From contig CAWJKG010000002.1 in the NCBI GenBank assembly GCA_963843365.1, positions 248,001 to 312,000 on the forward strand: a DNA stretch of 64,000 bases. Reading direction: 5' to 3'. Origin of the DNA: Bog-473 sp963843365. GTDB lineage: Bacteria; Actinomycetota; Acidimicrobiia; Acidimicrobiales; RAAP-2. Position 1 is the first letter of the stretch, and each line of letters begins with the position of its first letter. A program made the position numbers and the translations under genes. The notes beneath the pieces are model-generated. The model was not told where the DNA came from, searched no databases, and saw nothing but the letters and a program-made list of their open reading frames with translations. Positions 44,539-52,864 of this stretch are shown here, piece by piece.

Positions 44539-44633
44539 GCCGTGATCTTTGCCGATGGCGGACCGAACTCCCCAACCGGGCTGCCCAGGACCCCCGCCGG
44601 CGACGGACGACCGCGCCGGTACAGTGCGGGGCC

Positions 44634-46307
44634 GTGCCAGAGCCCTCCGCCGCCGCGACCGTCCAGTTCAACCTGGCCAAGGCCTTCGACACGCTCGTCG
44701 AGACCTTGGCCGACCGCGAGTGCATCGTGTGGCGGGACCGGCGTCTCAGCTACGGCGACCTGGCCGAGCGCTCCCGCCGGCTCGCCTCGTACCTGCACGG
44801 CCGCGGCCTGGGGGCGCACCGCGACCGGTCCGAGCTGCAGGGCTGGGAGTCGGGGCAGGACCACCTCGCACTGGCCCTCTACAACGGCAACGAGTACCTG
44901 GAGGGGATGCTGGGCTCCTACCGGTCCCGTGTGGCCCCGTTCAACGTGAACTACCGCTACGTGGGCGAGGAACTGCAGTACCTGCTCGACGACGCCAAGC
45001 CCCGCGCCATGATTCTGCACTCCTCGCTGGCGCCGACGCTGGCCGAGGTGCTGCCGACACTGGACTCGCCCCCCGACGTGCTGCTCCAGGTCGAGGACGA
45101 CTCGGGTCACCCCCTCCTCCCCGGGGCGGTCTGGTACGAGGAGGCACTGGCCGCGTCCTCGCCCGACGGTCCGCCGGTCGACCCTTCCCCCGACGATCTC
45201 TACGTGCTCTACACGGGCGGCACGACCGGCATGCCCAAGGGCGTGCTGTGGCGCCAGCACGACATCTTCATGGCGGCCATGGGCGGACGGCAGGTGGGAT
45301 CGTGGAACATCGTGCACAGCTACGAGGAGCTGACCGAGCGGCTGGCCGGGTGCTATCCGGTCCGCCTCATGGTCCTCCCGCCGCTCATGCACGGCGCGGC
45401 GCAGTGGGCCTGTTTCATGCTGATGGCGCAGGGCGCCACCCTCATCTTCCCGGACGAGACCCGCCGGGTCGTGCCCGACGACGTCTGGTCGGTGGTCGAG
45501 CGCGAGAAGGCGAACTCCATGACGATCGTGGGTGACGCCGTGCTGCGTCCCCTGCTCGTGCAGCTCGACAAGAAGGCGTACGACCTCTCCTCGTTCTTCG
45601 CCGTCGGCAACGGCGGCGCCCCGCTGACGCCCGCCGTGCGGGCCATGGCGGTGGAGCGCATCCCCAACCTCGTCATCTCGGACTCGGCGGGCTCCTCGGA
45701 GACCGGGGCGCAGATGCACGTCACGTCCATGGACGACGTGGAGGTGGGCTCGTTCATTCCCGGGCCGGGGACGGTGGTCGTCGACGAGACGCTGACGCAG
45801 GTGCTCGAGCCGGGGCACGAAGGCAACGGCTGGCTGGCGCAGACCGGGAGCGTGCCCCTCGGGTATCTCGGCGACCCGGAGAAGACGGCGCGCACCTTCC
45901 CCGTGATCGACGGCGTCCGCTACTCCATCCCCGGCGACCGGGCGCGTTACGGGGCCGACGGACAGATCGAGCTGCTGGGCCGGGACTCGGTGACGGTGAA
46001 CTCGGGCGGCGAGAAGATCTTCGTCGAAGAGGTCGAGCGGGCCATCGCCGGGCACCCCGCCGTGGCCGACGTGGTCGTCGTGGGCCGGCCGTCGGAGCGC
46101 TGGGGCCAGGAGGTGGTCGCCGTCGTGCAGCTGGCAGAGGGCACGACGACGACGGGCGAGTCGGTGGTGGAGGAAGCCTCGACGCACATCGCCCGCTACA
46201 AGCTGCCCAAGGACGTGGTGTTCGTGGAGCTCATCCAACGCTCGCCCTCGGGCAAGGCCGACTACCGCTGGGCGGCCGAGACGGCCGTCTCCGCCGCCGG
46301 GGGCTAG
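44634..46307 (+). CDS. Acyl-CoA synthetase (FadD-type, very-long-chain/steroid-like)
   Basis: 557 aa, ANL superfamily. The P-loop-like YVLYTGGTTGMPKGVLWRQHD is the TGGTTG variant found in actinobacterial FadD17/FadD19 relatives. It also has ISDSAGSSETGAQ, YSIPGDRARYGADGQIELLG, VNSGGEKIFVEEVERAIAGH and the catalytic Lys in RSPSGKADYRW. It activates fatty or sterol side-chain acids to CoA thioesters; the steroid link is inference from the relatives. Start GTG 44634, divergent from the aldehyde dehydrogenase gene. Confidence 0.9.
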   Translation: MPEPSAAATVQFNLAKAFDTLVETLADRECIVWRDRRLSYGDLAERSRRLASYLHGRGLGAHRDRSELQGWESGQDHLALALYNGNEYLEGMLGSYRSRVAPFNVNYRYVGEELQYLLDDAKPRAMILHSSLAPTLAEVLPTLDSPPDVLLQVEDDSGHPLLPGAVWYEEALAASSPDGPPVDPSPDDLYVLYTGGTTGMPKGVLWRQHDIFMAAMGGRQVGSWNIVHSYEELTERLAGCYPVRLMVLPPLMHGAAQWACFMLMAQGATLIFPDETRRVVPDDVWSVVEREKANSMTIVGDAVLRPLLVQLDKKAYDLSSFFAVGNGGAPLTPAVRAMAVERIPNLVISDSAGSSETGAQMHVTSMDDVEVGSFIPGPGTVVVDETLTQVLEPGHEGNGWLAQTGSVPLGYLGDPEKTARTFPVIDGVRYSIPGDRARYGADGQIELLGRDSVTVNSGGEKIFVEEVERAIAGHPAVADVVVVGRPSERWGQEVVAVVQLAEGTTTTGESVVEEASTHIARYKLPKDVVFVELIQRSPSGKADYRWAAETAVSAAGG

Positions 46308-46339
46308 CGACGCCCGCTACCCCATCGCCGGGAGCCGTC

Positions 46340-46903
46340 GTGCGTACCGCACGGCTGGTGCTGCGACCGTTCACCGCTATGGACCGGGCGCCCTTCGCCG
46401 AGCTCAACGCTCACCCCGCCGTGGTGGAATCCCTCGGCTCGTGCCCGACGCGGGCCGAGAGCGACGCCATGGTCGACCGCTACCGGGCCGAGATGGCCCG
46501 GGAGGGCTGGGGGCTCTGGGCGGTCGAGGAGACGGGCGGCGCGCCCTTCGTCGGCATGGTGGGCCTGCACCGTGTCCGTGACGTCATGCCGTTCGCTCCC
46601 GCCATCGAGGTCGGGTGGCGGCTGCACCCCGACCACTGGGGCCGCGGCTACGCCACCGAGGCGGCCGCCGCCTCCCTCGACTACGGGTTCGGCCCGGCGG
46701 GCATGGTCGAGATCGTCGCCTTCACGACGACGGTGAACACGCGCTCGCAGGCGGTCATGGCGCGGCTCGGCATGACGCACGACGCCGCGGACGACTTCGA
46801 CCACCCGGGCCTGCCGGAGGACAGCCCGCTGCGGCGCCACGTGCTCTATCGCATCGGCGCACCGACCGCGCCGTCACAGGCCGGCCCTCGCGTGGCGCCA
46901 TGA
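46340..46903 (+). CDS. GNAT acetyltransferase (RimJ/RimL type)
   Basis: 187 aa, opening TARLVLRPFTAMDRAPFAEL, the RimJ-like start. The acetyl-CoA loop is VGWRLHPDHWGRGYATEAAA, and the last strand is FTTTVNTRSQAVMARLGM. The variant NxxSxxVxxxLGM is the usual C-terminal signature. Target unknown. Start GTG. Its stop overlaps the Tag gene ATG by 4 nt. Confidence 0.88.
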   Translation: MRTARLVLRPFTAMDRAPFAELNAHPAVVESLGSCPTRAESDAMVDRYRAEMAREGWGLWAVEETGGAPFVGMVGLHRVRDVMPFAPAIEVGWRLHPDHWGRGYATEAAAASLDYGFGPAGMVEIVAFTTTVNTRSQAVMARLGMTHDAADDFDHPGLPEDSPLRRHVLYRIGAPTAPSQAGPRVAP

Positions 46904-47610
46904 GCGACACGCCGGCGCGAGAGCCGGGGCCGACGCGGTGCGACTGGGCCGGCAGCGATCCCGACATGGTGGCCTATCACGACACCGAATGGGGCGTGCC
47001 GGTGCACGACGACCCCACCCATTTCGAGTTCCTGGTGCTGGAGGGCGCCCAGGCGGGTCTGAGCTGGTCGACCATCCTGAAGCGCCGGGCCGGGTACCGC
47101 AAGGCCTTTGCCGGCTTCGACCCGGCCAAGGTGGCGCGCTTCACACCGGCGCGGGTGGAGAAGCTGCTCGGCGACCCGGGCATCATCCGGAACCGGGCCA
47201 AGGTGGAGTCGACCGTGGGCAACGCCCGCGCCTTCCTCGCGGTGCAGGAGGAGTTCGGATCCTTCGACGCCTACATCTGGGGCTTCGTGGGCGGGCGGAC
47301 GCTGGTCAACAGGTGGCGCCGCACGGCGCAGCTCCCCGCGGTCAGCCCCGAGTCGGAGGCCTTCAGCGCCGACCTGCGCCGGCGCGGCTTCCGCTTCGTC
47401 GGGCCCACCGTCTGCTACGCCCACCTGCAGGCGTCGGGGCTGATCAACGACCACCTGGTCGGCTGCTTCCGCTACGCCGAGCTCACAGCCTCCGGCCCAT
47501 CAGGACGCGGCACGCCGAAGCGCGCCATGACCGGCTCCTCGGCGGGCCGGCCGTGGGCGCGCCAGAAGTCGTCGACCGAGCCGCGCGCCACGAACCCCTC
47601 GGACGCGTAG
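46900..47610 (+). CDS. tag: DNA-3-methyladenine glycosylase I
   Basis: HhH-superfamily glycosylase. RCDWAGSDPDMVAYHDTEWG contains zinc-snap Cys and His, followed by FEFLVLEGAQAGLSWSTIL with the conserved Glu, RNRAKVESTVGNA, and FRFVGPTVCYAHLQASGLIN. The last two zinc ligands are in NDHLVGCFRY. It excises 3-methyladenine. Normal proteins end a few residues after HLVGCF; here 42 extra residues run antisense over the convergent GNAT gene (139-nt overlap), a likely non-functional tail. Confidence 0.93.
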   Translation: MSDTPAREPGPTRCDWAGSDPDMVAYHDTEWGVPVHDDPTHFEFLVLEGAQAGLSWSTILKRRAGYRKAFAGFDPAKVARFTPARVEKLLGDPGIIRNRAKVESTVGNARAFLAVQEEFGSFDAYIWGFVGGRTLVNRWRRTAQLPAVSPESEAFSADLRRRGFRFVGPTVCYAHLQASGLINDHLVGCFRYAELTASGPSGRGTPKRAMTGSSAGRPWARQKSSTEPRATNPSDA

Positions 47611-48026
47611 AAGGGCCCGTTCCACGGGATGTCCCGGTAGGTGGCGAGGGTGATGTCGTCGTACCCCTGGGCGGTGGCCCAGTCGCAGCCGGCCCGGAGC
47701 AGGGCCCGCCCGATGCCGCGCCCGGCGTGGGCGGGCAGGACGGAGAGCTGCTCCAGGTGGGCCCCGGCCCGGCCGTCGGACAGGCGGGTCACGGCGTCGA
47801 TCCGGCACAGGCCGAGCGGCGGGTCGCCCGCCACGAGCACGACCAGGGCGGCGGCGAATTCCTCCACCGTGCCGGGGCCCGGGAGCGGCCCGATGCCGAG
47901 GGGCTCGAACATGGTGTCGGCCGCCGCCTCGATGGCGGGCAGGAGGGCGAGCTCGCCGGGGCGGGCGGGACGGATGGACGGGACCGCAGGGCGTCGGGGA
48001 TGCGGCGAGGGATCGTTGCGCTCCAC
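47472..48026 (-). CDS. GNAT family N-acetyltransferase
   Basis: About 184 aa. The N-terminal strand is SIRPARPGELALLPAIEAAA. The CoA loop is LEQLSVLPAHAGRGIGRALL with R-G-I-G. The C-terminal part is GYDDITLATYRDIPWNGPFY. The GTG at 48026 was chosen; the frame upstream is antisense to a quinone reductase gene. Substrate unknown. Its start is 23 nt from the divergent quinone reductase start. Confidence 0.85.
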   Translation of the reverse strand: MERNDPSPHPRRPAVPSIRPARPGELALLPAIEAAADTMFEPLGIGPLPGPGTVEEFAAALVVLVAGDPPLGLCRIDAVTRLSDGRAGAHLEQLSVLPAHAGRGIGRALLRAGCDWATAQGYDDITLATYRDIPWNGPFYASEGFVARGSVDDFWRAHGRPAEEPVMARFGVPRPDGPEAVSSA

Positions 48027-48049
48027 CCGGCGACGGTAGCGTTCGCCCC

Positions 48050-49024
48050 GTGCGCGCCGCCGTCTGCAACGAGCTGGGCCCACCTTCGGTCCTGCGGGTC
48101 GAGGAGCGACCGGACCCCGAGCCCGGCGCGGGCGAGGTCGTGGTGGCGGTGGAAGCGGCCGGCGTGAACTTCGTCGACGGCCTGTTCGTGGCCGGGCAGT
48201 ACCAGATGAAGCCCGTGCTGCCCTTCGTGCCGGGGAGCGAGGTGGCGGGGCACGTCGTCGCGGTGGGGCCCGGGGTGGACGGTCTGGCTGCGGGCGACCG
48301 GGTGCTGGCGTCCGTCGGCCTGGGTGGCTTCGCCAGCCGGGTGGTCGTGCCCGCGGACACCGCCATCGCACTGCCCGAGGGCATGGATGCGGCCCGGGCG
48401 GCCACGTTCACCCAGAGCTACAGCACCAGCCTCTTCGCGTTGCGCGACCGGGCCCATGCCGCACCCGGGGAGACGGTCCTGGTGCTGGGCGCCGGCGGCG
48501 GTGTCGGCCTGGCCGCCATCGGGGTGGCGCGGGCGCTCGGGTGCCGGGTGCTCGGGGTGGCCTCGAGCGCGGACAAGCGCCAAGCCGCGCTCGAGGCGGG
48601 CGCCGAGGCCGTGGTGGACCCGGCGGTCGAAGGGGTGAAGGAGGCGGCACGGGCCTGGGCGGGCGGGAGCGGCGTGGACCTGGTGGTGGACCCGATCGGT
48701 GGTGCGCTGGCGGAGCCGTCGCTGCGGGCGTTGGGCGACCGGGGCCGGTATCTCGTCATCGGCTTCGCGTCGGGCGACATCCCGTCGGTGCCGCTCAACC
48801 AGGTGCTGCTGCGCAACCGGTCCGTCATCGGGATCGACTGGGGCATCTGGGCCATGACCCACGCCGCCGAGCAGCGCGCCCTCCTCGACGACCTCTTGTC
48901 CATGGTGGACGCGGGCACGCTCGACCCGGTGCACCCGGCCGAGTACCCGCTCGAGGACGTGGCCCGCGCGCTCGACGACCTGCTGGGGCGGCGCGCCGTG
49001 GGGAAGATCGCGCTGGTGCCCTAG
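48050..49024 (+). CDS. Zinc-free NADPH:quinone oxidoreductase (MDR family)
   Basis: 324 aa. It opens MRAAVCNELGPPSVLRVEER, then AAGVNFVDGLFVAGQYQMKP, VPGSEVAGHVVAVG, and the Rossmann motif VLVLGAGGGVGLAAIGVARA. Zinc-binding Cys/His positions are absent, as in quinone oxidoreductases. DPIGGALAEPSLRAL and FASGDIPSVPLNQVLLRN are typical of the group. It probably reduces quinones or enones with NADPH. Confidence 0.9.
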   Translation: MRAAVCNELGPPSVLRVEERPDPEPGAGEVVVAVEAAGVNFVDGLFVAGQYQMKPVLPFVPGSEVAGHVVAVGPGVDGLAAGDRVLASVGLGGFASRVVVPADTAIALPEGMDAARAATFTQSYSTSLFALRDRAHAAPGETVLVLGAGGGVGLAAIGVARALGCRVLGVASSADKRQAALEAGAEAVVDPAVEGVKEAARAWAGGSGVDLVVDPIGGALAEPSLRALGDRGRYLVIGFASGDIPSVPLNQVLLRNRSVIGIDWGIWAMTHAAEQRALLDDLLSMVDAGTLDPVHPAEYPLEDVARALDDLLGRRAVGKIALVP

Positions 49025-49037
49025 CGGTGTCGTCGGC

Positions 49038-49637
49038 TCAGGACTTGTCGATGTGGAGCGGGAAGCTGAAGGGAGTGCGCGTGATGACGAGCCGGTACGT
49101 CCCCGGCGTCACCCGGCGCGTGCTGTTGGGCTTCGTCTGGTCCCACGAGCCGGTACCCGAGACGGTCGCACCGGGGGCCAGCTGAGCGAACCCGAGCGCC
49201 GGGCAGTTGACGACCTCGTCGCCGGGCCACACGTCGTGGCGCTGCGCATTCTCGATCTCGAACCCCACCGAGCCGCAGGGGCCGGCCGTGAGCACGGTCG
49301 AGGTCGGTCCCGGGGCCGCGCCGGCGTAGGGGGCGGTGTAGTTGCACGACGCCGTACCGGAGTTGCGCACCGTGAACGAGACGCGGAGCGGCGCGCCCGG
49401 GTGGAGGGTGAGGGTGTTGACGACGACCAGGAGCTCGGTGGTCTTGGCCGGGCAACTCCAGAAGGCGGCATGGCCGGTCTGGGCCAGCGCCGGCGCCTTG
49501 GCCAGCGTGGTGCCCTTCCGCGCTGCCGCGGCCGGTCCGGCGCCCCAGGCGATCGGCGCCAGCGCCGACAGGGCCGTGGCGATGGCGGCGGCCGCGACGG
49601 CCGGGTGGCAAAGCCGGCGCCCGGCGTCCCTCCCCAT
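49038..49637 (-). CDS. Secreted Ig-like beta-sandwich protein, unknown function
   Basis: 199 aa. The signal peptide is RLCHPAVAAAAIATALSALA with a probable cleavage after a small-residue AAA stretch. The mature part is an immunoglobulin-like fold: LLVVVNTLTLHPGAPLRVSF, then TVRNSGTASCNYTAPYAG, CGSVGFEIENAQRHDVWPGD and PGTYRLVIT. Three or four Cys could form disulfides. There are no enzyme motifs. Extracellular binding or structural role possible; not recognised as a named family. Confidence 0.65.
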   Translation of the reverse strand: MGRDAGRRLCHPAVAAAAIATALSALAPIAWGAGPAAAARKGTTLAKAPALAQTGHAAFWSCPAKTTELLVVVNTLTLHPGAPLRVSFTVRNSGTASCNYTAPYAGAAPGPTSTVLTAGPCGSVGFEIENAQRHDVWPGDEVVNCPALGFAQLAPGATVSGTGSWDQTKPNSTRRVTPGTYRLVITRTPFSFPLHIDKS

Positions 49638-49669
49638 CCCTCCAGATTGCCTGATGGCGCGTGTCCGCT

Positions 49670-50777
49670 TCAGTCGGCGAAGTGCGGGATGACCTCGGTG
49701 CCCATGAGCTCGATCGTCTGCATGACGGACTCGTGGGAGATCTTGTACGGGTTGACCAGGCACAGCAGGAGGTCGACCCCGGCGGCCTCGTAGGCGCGGC
49801 AGGCCTCCAGGCACTCGTCGGGTGTCCCGAGGACACACGCGTTGGCATCCACCAGGTACTCGAGACTGAGGAGGTCGAGCGTGCCCTCGTCGTCCGTCTT
49901 CTTCATGTCGGCGGCGTAGGAGTAGCTGCCCAGTTCCTGCTTGCGCTCCGCCATCCAGTCCGTGAGCGTGGCGATCTGGCGCGGCGCCGGTCTTGGGATA
50001 CCACTCGAACGACTCGCGCGCGGCCGCCTTCGCCTTCTCCGAGTCGGGCCCGCACAGGGCCATGGTGAACGTCGCCGCCTGGTTGTGCACGAAGGCCCCG
50101 ACCGGCTGGGTGCACTTCTCGACCGCGGCCCGGTAGACGTCGATCTTCCGCTTCACCTCGCTCGGGGGCAGGCCCACGGCGAAGGAGCACAGTCCGAGAC
50201 CGAGGTCGCCCACCTGGGCGTGCCCCTCGTCGCTGGTGGTGGCGCCCCACAGCGGCGGGTGGGGCTTCTGCCACGGCTTGGGCTGCACGCGGCGGCGCGG
50301 CATCTGCCAGTACTCGCCCTCGAACTCGTACTCCTCGTTGGTCCAGCACCCCACAATGTGGCCGAGGGCCTCCTGCCACATCTGGCGGGTCACCGCGGGG
50401 TCGATGCCGAAGCCCTCGAGCTCGGTCCGCGTGGCCGATCGGCCGGCGCCCATGTCGACGCGGCCCTTGGAGAGGAGATCGAGCACCGCCACCGACTCGG
50501 CGGTCCGCACCGGGTGGTTGTACGGCTTCGGCATGAGGCGCACGCCGTAGCCGAGGCGGATGTTCTCGGTCCGTGCCGCGATGGCGCCGTAGAGGACCTC
50601 GGGGTTCGAGCAGTGGGAGTACTCCTGCAGGAAGTGGTGCTCCACCGTCCAGAACGCATGCCAGCCGTGACGGTCGCCGGCGATCGCCTGCTCGAGCGTG
50701 TTCTGGTACGCCACCAGCTCGCTGTCCTCCCCCCAGGGGCGAGGCACCGGGATCTCGTAGAACAGCGCGAACTTCAT
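49670..50777 (-). pseudogene. LLM-class oxidoreductase (luciferase alpha-like), frameshifted near 49982
   Basis: The N-terminal ~265 residues have MKFALFYEIPVPRPWGEDSE, HAFWTVEHHFLQEYSHCSNP, VRLMPKPYNHPVRTAESVAV and GRVDMGAGRSATRTELEGFG. The C-terminus (LGSYSYAADMKKTDDEG, GTPDECLEACRAYEAAGVDL) is in another frame. Removing one G near plus-strand 49982 joins WYPKTGA to RQIATLTDWMAERKQ and gives ~369 aa. The pattern is that of the bacterial-luciferase-like monooxygenase group found in clusters for polyketide or terpenoid degradation. Substrate unknown. Confidence 0.83.
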
Positions 50778-50890
50778 GGCGTGGCTCCCCCCGGAAACGG
50801 TGGACGGTGAACCCGGGAAGCGCCCCGGGCTAGAACAGTGCCCTGCTCCTATCAGCCCGGGTCACCCGGGCGCAACCAAACGGAGGCATC

Positions 50891-51697
50891 ATGCGTGGAC
50901 TGGACGGCCGGACTTACATCGTCACGGGCGCGGCGTCGGGCATCGGCCGGGCGACGGCGGCCCGGCTCCTCGAGGAGGGGGCGCGTGTCGTGGGGGCCGA
51001 CCTGGCCCCGGGGCCGGAGGCGCTGGCGGACGGGAAACGCTGGCTCTTCACCCACGTCGACGTGGCGGACGAGGAATCGGTGGTGGAGCTCGTGCGCGCC
51101 GCGGTGGCCTTCGGCGGCACGGTCGACGGCCTCGTCAATGCGGCGGGCGTGGCCGGCGGTGGGCCGGTGCACATGCTCCCGGCCGACGAGTGGGCGCGCG
51201 TCATCGCGGTCAACCTCACCGGCACCTTCCTGACGGCCAAGCACGTGATCGACCAGATGTTGCGCCAGCCCCGACGCGCGGAGGGGCCGCGCGGCTCCGT
51301 GGTGACGGTGGCCAGCATCGAGGGCCTCGAGGGCACCGCCGGCGGGAGCGCCTACAGCGCGTCGAAGGGCGGCGTGGTGATCCTGACCAAGAACATGGCC
51401 ATCGACTACGCAGGGCGCGCCATCCGGGTCAACGCCATCTGTCCCGGCTTCATCGAGACCCCGATGACCGCATCGGTCTTCGGCCCGGGCATGGAGGCGG
51501 CGCTGGCCGACATCGTGCACGAGCACAAACTGGGACGGCGCATGGGCCGGCCCGAGGAGATCGCCGCCGCCGCGGTGTTCCTGCTCTCCGACGACGCCTC
51601 GTTCATCACCGGCCATGCCCTCCCCGTCGACGGCGGCTACACGGCGGGCCGGGACCACGGGGTGACCGACATGCTCGGCCTCTCCGGGCCCGAGTGA
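50891..51697 (+). CDS. Short-chain dehydrogenase/reductase
   Basis: A 268-aa SDR. YIVTGAASGIGRATAARLLE, VVGADLAPG, VNAAGVAGGG, VASIEGLEGTAGGSAYSASKGG (Ser, Tyr, Lys catalytic set) and the closing DDASFITGHALPVDGG are all present. The ATG is preceded by ACGGAGGC. It stands between a divergent LLM gene and the repeat-protein gene; co-transcription with either is not evident. Confidence 0.92.
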   Translation: MRGLDGRTYIVTGAASGIGRATAARLLEEGARVVGADLAPGPEALADGKRWLFTHVDVADEESVVELVRAAVAFGGTVDGLVNAAGVAGGGPVHMLPADEWARVIAVNLTGTFLTAKHVIDQMLRQPRRAEGPRGSVVTVASIEGLEGTAGGSAYSASKGGVVILTKNMAIDYAGRAIRVNAICPGFIETPMTASVFGPGMEAALADIVHEHKLGRRMGRPEEIAAAAVFLLSDDASFITGHALPVDGGYTAGRDHGVTDMLGLSGPE

Positions 51698-51827
51698 CGC
51701 CGGACGGGTGACGGCGACGGCTGGACAGGATGTCATCCCCTCTCGATACGAAGCGCATTCCTGGAAGGACCATGTCGCCGCATCATGGCGCCTCGGTGCT
51801 AGAAAGCGATCTTTGGAGGTGTGCGAC

Positions 51828-52745
51828 ATGCGGCTAATGGCGCGAGCAGGGTTTCTCTTGATCGCCATTTGTTCAATGACTGGGGGGTTCCTTCTTGCTC
51901 AGCCCACAGAGGCCGGGGCAGACCAGTCTGGCGGTTACTGGCTTGTCGGATCCGACGGGGGTGTTTTTACGTTCGGAAACGCCTCGTTCTACGGTTCGAC
52001 TGGGTCACTGCACCTGCAACGACCGGTTGTGGGGATCGTACTGAGCGAGACACACCAGGGCTACTGGCTCGTTGCCTCCGATGGGGGCATATTCAGCTAC
52101 GGAAACACCTCCTTCTACGGCTCCATTCCAGGTCTCGGGATCCATCCAGCGGGGTCGGGGCTTCCCAACAGCCTGAATTCACCGATCGTCGCCATGGTCA
52201 GCAGTAACGATGGCGGCGGTTACTTCATGGTTGGAGCTGACGGTGGAGTCTTTGCATTTGGCGACGCCACGTTCGCAGGCTCTTGTCCAGGGATCGGTGG
52301 TTGTTCTGGAACAGCGGTGGGTGTCGTTCCAACCAGAGGCACCAACGGCGGGTATTGGGTTGTCACCTCGACCGGGAATGTCTATGGCTTCGGCACTCCG
52401 AGTTATGGGCAGCCCGGACCGCAGTCCTCACCGATAACTTCTGCCACGGTGTCGTACAACCTCAGTGAGGGATACGGCGGCGGCTACTACGTCCTAGACG
52501 CAAACGGTCAGGTTTTCGCATATGGCAATGCCGACAAATCTTTCGGCTCCATACCGACCGGCCAAGCCGGCGGCAATAATCCTGCGACGGCAATCGTCGT
52601 ACATCTCAGCGCCTATGCATCTGGTGATGATGGCTACTGGGTAGCAACAGCAAATGGCACTGTCTTCGGGTTGGGAGCACCCTCATTTGGAGGAATGAAC
52701 GGGACCAATCTCAATGGTCGCGTCATCGCCATGGCTGGCTATTAG
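51828..52745 (+). CDS. Secreted GYWLV-repeat (propeller-like) protein
   Basis: 305 aa. The signal peptide is MARAGFLLIAICSMTGGFLL. At least six repeats follow with the pattern GYWLVGSDGGVFTFGNASFY: GYWLVASDGGIFSYG, GYFMVGADGGVFAFG, GYWVVTSTGNVYGFG, GYYVLDANGQVFAYG and GYWVATANGTVFGLG. Such repeats are frequent in secreted proteins of Acidimicrobiia and probably form a beta-propeller. The gene uses visibly more A/T-ending codons than every neighbour, suggesting recent acquisition or different selection. Start supported by TTGGAGGTG 6-7 nt upstream of ATG. No enzyme motif. Confidence 0.75.
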   Translation: MRLMARAGFLLIAICSMTGGFLLAQPTEAGADQSGGYWLVGSDGGVFTFGNASFYGSTGSLHLQRPVVGIVLSETHQGYWLVASDGGIFSYGNTSFYGSIPGLGIHPAGSGLPNSLNSPIVAMVSSNDGGGYFMVGADGGVFAFGDATFAGSCPGIGGCSGTAVGVVPTRGTNGGYWVVTSTGNVYGFGTPSYGQPGPQSSPITSATVSYNLSEGYGGGYYVLDANGQVFAYGNADKSFGSIPTGQAGGNNPATAIVVHLSAYASGDDGYWVATANGTVFGLGAPSFGGMNGTNLNGRVIAMAGY

Positions 52746-52774
52746 TAGGACAGCCATCTAGTAGGGCAGCCATC
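52743..52774 (+). repeat. 16-bp tandem duplication at the repeat-protein stop codon
   Basis: TAGTAGGACAGCCATC (52743-52758) is followed directly by TAGTAGGGCAGCCATC (52759-52774), 15 of 16 bases identical. The first copy contains the gene's TAG stop codon. It is likely a small replication-slippage duplication, at the edge of the compositionally odd gene. Confidence 0.7.
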
Positions 52775-52783
52775 CCGCATCGA

Positions 52784-52829
52784 GACTCCTATGGACCGTC
52801 AAGGAGGAGCTGCTCCCGCTGTAGGAGTC
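52784..52829. terminator. Nested inverted repeat between convergent genes
   Basis: GACTCCTA (52784-52791) and TAGGAGTC (52822-52829) are exact complements, with an inner GGAGCTGCTCC hairpin in the loop. It lies between the repeat-protein gene and the convergent seven-gene sugar operon, so it could stop transcription in both directions. There is no T-tract. Confidence 0.45.
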
Positions 52830-52864
52830 GTGGACCTCCTGAGCAATTGAGCGCTTGGGGCAGA

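Noticed and set aside
44073..46238. 721-residue minus-strand frame opposite the acyl-CoA synthetase gene
   Set aside because: Long only because of GC codon bias; it has no domain motifs apart from the short piece belonging to the aldehyde dehydrogenase region.
51708..51827. Longer start for the repeat protein
   Set aside because: The added 40 residues lack signal-peptide character, while ATG 51828 has GGAGGT upstream and a clean signal sequence.
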